A stretch of 10,788 nucleotides of DNA from contig CAZUAH010000480.1 of assembly GCA_964617665.1 (NCBI GenBank), forward strand, positions 1-10,788. Direction: 5' to 3'. This stretch comes from JADHUC01 sp964617665. GTDB taxonomy: Bacteria > Planctomycetota > Planctomycetia > Pirellulales > Pirellulaceae. The notes below the pieces were generated by a model. That model was given only the letters and a program-made list of their open reading frames with translations. It did no database searches and was not told the origin of the DNA. The stretch's first letter is position 1; every line of letters begins with the position of its first letter. The translations under genes and the position numbers were made by a program. Shown here piece by piece: positions 7,169 to 10,788 of the stretch.

Positions 7169-7172
7169 CTAT

Positions 7173-8753
7173 ATGGGAACGTTCTCGAGCTTCGCGGTTA
7201 CCCTGACAGCGGTTTTGGCTGCAGCCAGTCCGGATGGGGCCTCTGTCGGCATCTTTGAAACCCAGACTGAACTGGCTCAGCGAAACGAGATCGACCAACT
7301 GGTTTTCGCCCGGCTGAACCAGTTGGGGATTCCGCCGGCGAATCTCTGCTCGGACGAGGTGTTCGTCCGCCGTGTCTATCTGGACGTGATCGGCACTCTG
7401 CCTACGGCCAAAGAGACATCGCAGTTTCTGGACGACGCCGACCCCGACAGACGCAGCAAGTTGATTGATCGCTTGCTGGAGCGAGACGAGTTCGCCGACT
7501 ATTGGACGATGAAATGGGCCGATCTGTTGCGCGTAAAGGCCGAGTTTCCCATTAACCTCTGGCCTAACGCTGCGCAGGCCTACTACCGGTGGATCAACGA
7601 TTCGCTCCGCGCGAACAAGCCTTACGATGAATTCGTTCGCGAGATGCTTACCTCCAGCGGCAGCAATTTCCGCGTCTCGCCAGTCAATTTCTATCGCGCG
7701 ATTCAAGGCAAGGAACCCGAGGCGATCACCAGTGCCGTAGCCCTGACGTTCATGGGCGAACGTACGGACAAATGGCCGAAAGATCGGCTGGATGGAATGA
7801 AGGGTTTCTTCTCGTACGTCGGCTTCAAGCCGTCGAGAGAATGGAAAGAGGAAATCGTTTTCTTTGACCTTGAAAAAGCGTGGAAAGACTCCTCGGGCGA
7901 TGCGCCGCAGGCCGTCTTCCCTAACGGCACGACAGTAGAGCTTTCTCCGGAACAGGATCCTCGCCAGATTTTCGCCGACTGGCTGGTCCGTCCCGATAAC
8001 CCTTGGTTCGCACGCAACATCGTCAACCGCGTCTGGTACTGGCTGCAAGGGCGTGGAATTGTCCACGAGCCGGACGATTTCCGTCAGGACAACCCGCCGA
8101 GCAATCCCGAAGTGCTGGCCTTCCTGGAGAAAGAACTCGTCACGGCCAAGTTCGATCTGAAGCATATCTACCGACTGATTCTGAACTCGACGACGTACCA
8201 GCTTTCGTCGGTTCCCCAATCCAAAGATCCCAAGGCTGCGGCCAATTTCGCGTACTATCCAGTCCGTCGCTTGGAAGCAGAGGTGCTGATTGACGCTCTG
8301 TGTCAGATCACCGGGACCACTGAGAAGTACACCAGCCCCATTCCGGAACCGTTCACGTTCATCCCCGAGAATCAGCGGTCCATCGCGCTGGCCGACGGCA
8401 GCATCACAAGTTCCTTCCTGGAGATGTTCGGGCGTCCGTCGCGTGATACCGGGTTGGCATTGGAGCGAGAAAACAATCCCACGCCCGCGCAGCGACTGCA
8501 CTTGCTGAATTCGAGCCACGTGCAGCGGAAGCTCGAGGGTGGCGACAAGATCCAGAAAGTGATCTACTCGAATCGGAGTCCGAAAGAGGTCGCCGAACGG
8601 CTTTACCTGATGATTGTTTCCCGTTTTCCCACCGAGAGAGAGTTGAAAGTCGTTGCGGAGTATTCTCAGTCCGATGTTGTCGAGGGGCGCCAAGGCTTGC
8701 AGGATGTCGCCTGGGCCTTGGTCAACAGCGCCGAATTCCTCCACCGGCATTAG
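7173..8753 (+). CDS. DUF1549/DUF1553 (PSCyt2/PSD1) domain protein, heme-less form
   Basis: The protein has 526 residues. A hydrophobic N-terminus (MGTFSSFAVTLTAVLAAASP) probably serves for export, although its n-region lacks a positive charge. DUF1549 covers about 38-218 (EIDQLVFARLNQLGIPPANL, FVRRVYLDVIGTLPTAKE, YDEFVREMLTSSGSNF). DUF1553 covers about 265-510 (WLVRPDNPWFARNIVNRVWY, VRRLEAEVLIDALCQITG, FGRPSRDTGLALERENNPTP, AERLYLMIVSRFPTEREL). Many relatives carry a CXXCH heme motif near the end of DUF1549 (the planctomycete cytochrome C2 name). Here that stretch reads LTFMGERTDKWPKDRLDG, and the whole protein has only two cysteines (59 and 377), so it cannot bind c-type heme in the usual way. 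The function of the family is unknown. It is followed after 64 bases by a DUF1501 gene, its standard planctomycete partner. The start is set by the strong ribosome binding site just upstream. Confidence 0.92.
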   Translation: MGTFSSFAVTLTAVLAAASPDGASVGIFETQTELAQRNEIDQLVFARLNQLGIPPANLCSDEVFVRRVYLDVIGTLPTAKETSQFLDDADPDRRSKLIDRLLERDEFADYWTMKWADLLRVKAEFPINLWPNAAQAYYRWINDSLRANKPYDEFVREMLTSSGSNFRVSPVNFYRAIQGKEPEAITSAVALTFMGERTDKWPKDRLDGMKGFFSYVGFKPSREWKEEIVFFDLEKAWKDSSGDAPQAVFPNGTTVELSPEQDPRQIFADWLVRPDNPWFARNIVNRVWYWLQGRGIVHEPDDFRQDNPPSNPEVLAFLEKELVTAKFDLKHIYRLILNSTTYQLSSVPQSKDPKAAANFAYYPVRRLEAEVLIDALCQITGTTEKYTSPIPEPFTFIPENQRSIALADGSITSSFLEMFGRPSRDTGLALERENNPTPAQRLHLLNSSHVQRKLEGGDKIQKVIYSNRSPKEVAERLYLMIVSRFPTERELKVVAEYSQSDVVEGRQGLQDVAWALVNSAEFLHRH

Positions 8754-8756
8754 GAA

Positions 8757-8768
8757 TAAATCCGAAAT
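8757..8768 (+). repeat. TAAATCCGAAAT 12-mer, copy 1
   Basis: This copy sits 4 bases after the stop codon of the DUF1549/DUF1553 gene and is identical to a copy after the DUF1501 gene. It continues with a related AT-rich stretch (ACAAATC). Strings of AAATCCGAAA type are, from memory, common in planctomycete intergenic DNA; the role is unknown. Confidence 0.5.
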
Positions 8769-8817
8769 ACAAATCTGGAGTCTAAACGCTCACAACCTCC
8801 AACAGTAAGGTGAGACC

Positions 8818-10197
8818 ATGAGCACAGAACACTCGTCGATCCCAATTACCTTGAACGTGGACGAAGGAAATCAAGGCACGCCGATCGACCGGCGCGAGGC
8901 GCTCCGCCGAGGATTGCTGGGCGCGGGTGGCATGCTAATGGCCGACCGTCTGGCCGCATCCGCAGCGGCTTCTCCGGAATCGTCGAAGGGGAAAGCCAAG
9001 GCGGTGATTCAGATTTGGATGTGGGGCGGCCCCTCCCATCTGGACACCTTTGATCCAAAACCGGATGCCGGCTATGACTATTGCGGACCGCTCAGCGAAA
9101 CGATCGAGACGAACGCGGACGGCGTCGTGATCAATGCGACGCTTCCGTTGCTGGCCCAGCACGCGGACAAGTATTCGATCATCCGCAGTATGACACACGG
9201 CAATAACGGCCATGAAACGGCTGCGTACCTGGTCCAGACGGGGCGCGAACCCGGCGGCAAGCTGGTCTATCCGTCAGTCGGCGCCGTGGTCTCGCTGTTC
9301 AAAGGCTACGAGGCCGGCTACGACCGGATGATCCCGCCCTACGTGGTCGTCACGCAACCACAAGGACGGTTTTCCGAGGCGGGCTTCTTGGGATCGCGTT
9401 ACAAGCCCTTCGCCACTGGCGGCAACCCCGCTGCGCCGCAGTTCGTGGTCGAAGGAGTCGTGGCTGACGGGATCACGCGCGAGCGTCAAGAAGGCCGGCG
9501 CGAGCTACTCCAGAAACTCGACGCTCTGAACAACACTGTGGAGGACGACCCAGTATTGGTGGCCTCCAAGAAGGGCGAAAACCGGGCCTACGATCTGATC
9601 CTTGGTGACGAAGGGAAAGTCTTCGATCTGAACGAGGAGGATGACGAGGTTCGGCTAGAATACGGGCGGAACGAATTTGGCCAAGCATGCCTGCTGGCGC
9701 GTCGGCTGGTCGAGCAAGGTTTTCGCTACGTTACCATCAACTCCCGCGGATGGGACACGCACAGGGGACACTTCACGGCAATGCGACGGCGGCTACCGCA
9801 AGTGGACGCGGGCTTGTCGACGTTGCTTAAAGAGTTGTCGGAACGAGGCCTTCTGGACAGCACGATCGTCTGGTGGAGCGGCGAGTTTGGCCGAACGCCA
9901 AAGGTCGACTGGCAACCGCCTTGGGACGGTGGCCGTCACCACTTCGGCAGAGTCTTCTCGGCGGTGATCGCCGGGGGCGGATTCAAGGGAGGGCATGTGG
10001 TCGGGTCGACGAACGCCACGGGCGAGGAAGTCAAAGATAGACCCGTCTACCCGGTGGATCTGATCTCCAGCATGTACGAACTGCTCGGCATCGATCCCGA
10101 CGGAACCATGCCCAACCCCCAAGGCCCGCCGGTCCGCATAACCGCCGCGCCCGACGAAGGCGTGAAGATGGGTGGAAGACTGAGGGAGATCATGTGA
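8818..10197 (+). CDS. DUF1501 family protein, Tat-type export signal
   Basis: The protein has 459 residues, the usual length for DUF1501, a family in the alkaline phosphatase/sulfatase-like superfamily with no established reaction. A twin-arginine-type signal is visible at residues 24-50 (DRREALRRGLLGAGGMLMAD, then an Ala-rich stretch), implying folded export. Family landmarks are IQIWMWGGPSHLDTFDPKPD (64-83), SMTHGNNGHETAAYLVQTGR (124-143), GWDTH (311-315), WWSGEFGRTPK (352-362) and GRHHFG (372-377). The Asp/His-rich motifs are those expected to bind metal in this superfamily. AAGGTGAG lies 3 bases before the ATG. It follows the DUF1549/DUF1553 gene after a 64-base gap. This pairing recurs across planctomycetes, often with secreted proteins downstream as here. 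The shared role, possibly processing of sulfated or complex carbohydrates or envelope redox chemistry, is speculation. Confidence 0.94.
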   Translation: MSTEHSSIPITLNVDEGNQGTPIDRREALRRGLLGAGGMLMADRLAASAAASPESSKGKAKAVIQIWMWGGPSHLDTFDPKPDAGYDYCGPLSETIETNADGVVINATLPLLAQHADKYSIIRSMTHGNNGHETAAYLVQTGREPGGKLVYPSVGAVVSLFKGYEAGYDRMIPPYVVVTQPQGRFSEAGFLGSRYKPFATGGNPAAPQFVVEGVVADGITRERQEGRRELLQKLDALNNTVEDDPVLVASKKGENRAYDLILGDEGKVFDLNEEDDEVRLEYGRNEFGQACLLARRLVEQGFRYVTINSRGWDTHRGHFTAMRRRLPQVDAGLSTLLKELSERGLLDSTIVWWSGEFGRTPKVDWQPPWDGGRHHFGRVFSAVIAGGGFKGGHVVGSTNATGEEVKDRPVYPVDLISSMYELLGIDPDGTMPNPQGPPVRITAAPDEGVKMGGRLREIM

Positions 10198-10214
10198 CGC
10201 GGCGGAGCCGTTGT

Positions 10215-10226
10215 TAAATCCGAAAT
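10215..10226 (+). repeat. TAAATCCGAAAT 12-mer, copy 2, extended to a tandem ATCCGAA pair
   Basis: This is identical over 12 bases to the copy at 8757-8768 and again lies just after a stop codon in the same operon. Here it continues as a second ATCCGAA. GAAATCCG (10222-10229) has an inverted partner CGGATTTC at 10379-10386, so the pair flanks the large inverted repeat between them. Confidence 0.5.
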
Positions 10227-10257
10227 CCGAAGCAGAAAGCGAGGGTGTTCGCAAAAT

Positions 10258-10328
10258 GGGAGGGCGAAGCTCCTGCTGAGCCGGATTTCTGGTACCGATG
10301 CGCGGCTCGGCGGGAGCCTCGCCCTCCC
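10258..10328. repeat. Large REP-like inverted repeat in the DUF1501-downstream gap
   Basis: Two 26-base arms (10258-10283 and 10303-10328) pair with 3 mismatches around a 19-base spacer. The left arm begins GGGAGGGCGAAGCTCC and ends GAGCCG; the right arm begins CGGCTCGG and ends GCCCTCCC. Each arm also holds a small internal palindrome (GGGAG...CTCCC in the right arm). I recognise this as a type of dispersed intergenic element common in planctomycete genomes; translated by mistake it gives peptides like EGEAPAEPR or GSAGASPS in databases. It lies inside a probable transcription unit and could stop or attenuate transcription or protect upstream mRNA from 3' decay. No T-tract follows it. Family identity is from memory; the symmetry is directly visible. 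Confidence 0.7.
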
Positions 10329-10412
10329 GGAAATCGTAAATCCTGGCGTGTCGAATTCCTGGATGCCCGCGTTTGTTGCGGATTTCGAGCTTCAAACCCA
10401 AGGAGCCGCGTC

Positions 10413-10788
10413 ATGTCCCGAGTACCTTTCCATGTGACCTTGCTGGTTTTCCTACTCCTCGCTTCCACCGTCTCTGCCCAGCAGACTCGGCCGCGGATTG
10501 GATACATTTATCCGGCTGGAAGCCGGCAGGGAGCGGAACTGGAACTGATCGTTGGCGGGCGAAACTTGGCGGGCGTCGCCACGGCCACCATATCTGGAAA
10601 CGGCATCGACACGTTTGCGTTCGGCTACAGCAATCCGGAGAATCCGCCGACGCCAGCGATTGCGGAGACCGTGACCGTGCGCGTGACCATCGCGGCGGAC
10701 GCCAAGCCTGGGCCGCGCGAATTACGGCTGGAAACGCCGGCCGGGCTGTCGAACCCGTTGGTCTTCCACGTAGGCCAACTGCCCGAAT
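10413..10788 (+). CDS. Secreted protein with N-terminal Ig/IPT-like beta-sandwich (3' end outside the window)
   Basis: 125 codons are visible and the reading frame is open to the window edge. The ATG is preceded by AGGAG 7 bases upstream. Residues 1-22 (MSRVPFHVTLLVFLLLASTV, then SA) form a typical Sec signal peptide with likely cleavage before QQ. The following part, PRIGYIYPAGSRQGAELELI, GGRNLAGVATATISG, PAIAETVTVRVTIA and ELRLETPAGLSNPLVFHVGQ, is a pattern I recognise from large planctomycete secreted proteins. There an IPT/Ig-like domain with this motif precedes pre-peptidase C-terminal or related beta domains and often sits next to DUF1549/DUF1553-DUF1501 pairs. Such proteins are probably envelope or surface binding proteins; no enzyme motif is visible in this part. 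It is collinear with the DUF1501 gene, 215 bases downstream, with the inverted repeat between them. Confidence 0.8.
   Translation, partial: MSRVPFHVTLLVFLLLASTVSAQQTRPRIGYIYPAGSRQGAELELIVGGRNLAGVATATISGNGIDTFAFGYSNPENPPTPAIAETVTVRVTIAADAKPGPRELRLETPAGLSNPLVFHVGQLPE

Larger units (their letters stand above)
6815..7172. other. Divergent intergenic region between the GH32 gene and the DUF1549 operon
   Basis: These 358 bases hold no convincing gene. Near the GH32 side there is a short dyad, GCTAC-GCC-GTAGC (6852-6864), flanked by GGC/GCC, which falls in the GH32 mRNA leader. Further right are a sigma70-like promoter (6980-7007) and an isolated good -10-like TACAAT (7050-7055), preceded by TG at the -15/-14 side but without a clear -35. 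A weak hairpin, GGCTCT (7094-7099) with AGAGCC (7112-7117) and a 12-base loop, lies about 55 bases before the next start codon. No clear promoter is visible for the leftward GH32 gene; TATGAT (6919-6914, minus strand) is the best -10 candidate but lacks a -35. Confidence 0.6.

Noticed and set aside
7035..8750. A 571-codon open frame on the minus strand, opposite the DUF1549/DUF1553 gene
   Set aside because: It lies antisense to a gene with clear domain similarity, its translation resembles no family I know, and long antisense frames are common in GC-rich genes of this codon usage.
9793..10507. Minus-strand open frames containing EGEAPAEPR- and GSAGASPS-like peptides
   Set aside because: These peptides come from the inverted repeat at 10258-10328 and are typical spurious translations of that element.
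1..10788. CRISPR array, transposase, phage genes, or tRNA/rRNA genes
   Set aside because: I found no regularly spaced repeats, no mobile-element proteins and no recognisable RNA gene; the repeats present are isolated palindromes.

Overview
The window looks like chromosomal DNA of a planctomycete (phylum Planctomycetota), most likely of the Pirellulales type. The evidence is the combination of families: a hydrazine-synthase-alpha-like cytochrome, a DUF1549/DUF1553 (PSCyt2/PSD1) protein next to a DUF1501 protein, an ECF sigma factor followed by a very large single-pass membrane partner, and intergenic inverted repeats of kinds I recognise from these genomes. Nothing here looks like a phage, plasmid, CRISPR array or transposase gene, and I see no tRNA or rRNA.

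Layout. (1) Positions 1-1909, plus strand: a TolB/WD40-like propeller protein with two c-type heme motifs, complete at its C-terminus but with its expected N-terminus missing. An in-frame stop at 20-22 cuts off family-like coding sequence. (2) Positions 1910-2050: a short gap between convergent genes, filled by a REPIN-like inverted repeat. (3) Positions 2051-6814, minus strand, read in the order GH32 glycosidase -> (227 bp) -> ECF sigma factor -> (4-bp ATGA overlap) -> 612-residue single-pass membrane protein. The sigma and membrane genes are clearly translationally coupled and probably form a sigma/anti-sigma-like pair. Whether they are transcribed with the GH32 gene is not visible. (4) Positions 6815-7172: a divergent intergenic region with a plausible sigma70-type promoter for the rightward genes. 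(5) Positions 7173-10788, plus strand: heme-less DUF1549/DUF1553 protein, Tat-type DUF1501 protein, and the start of a secreted protein with an Ig/IPT-like N-terminal domain that runs off the window. The three genes are collinear and probably co-transcribed. The gaps between them carry a shared 12-mer, and the second gap holds another large inverted repeat.

How the genes fit together. All the non-regulatory proteins appear to be exported, which suggests cell-envelope or extracytoplasmic functions. The GH32 enzyme probably acts on a fructose-containing or related glycan. The DUF1549/DUF1553-DUF1501 pair is a hallmark planctomycete module of unknown biochemical role. The sigma/membrane-protein pair probably senses an envelope-side signal and changes transcription, but its regulon cannot be read from this window. 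The most interesting points are the non-canonical acid/base region of the GH32 protein, the oversized putative anti-sigma partner, the heme-less form of the DUF1549 protein, and two distinct REP-like inverted repeats.
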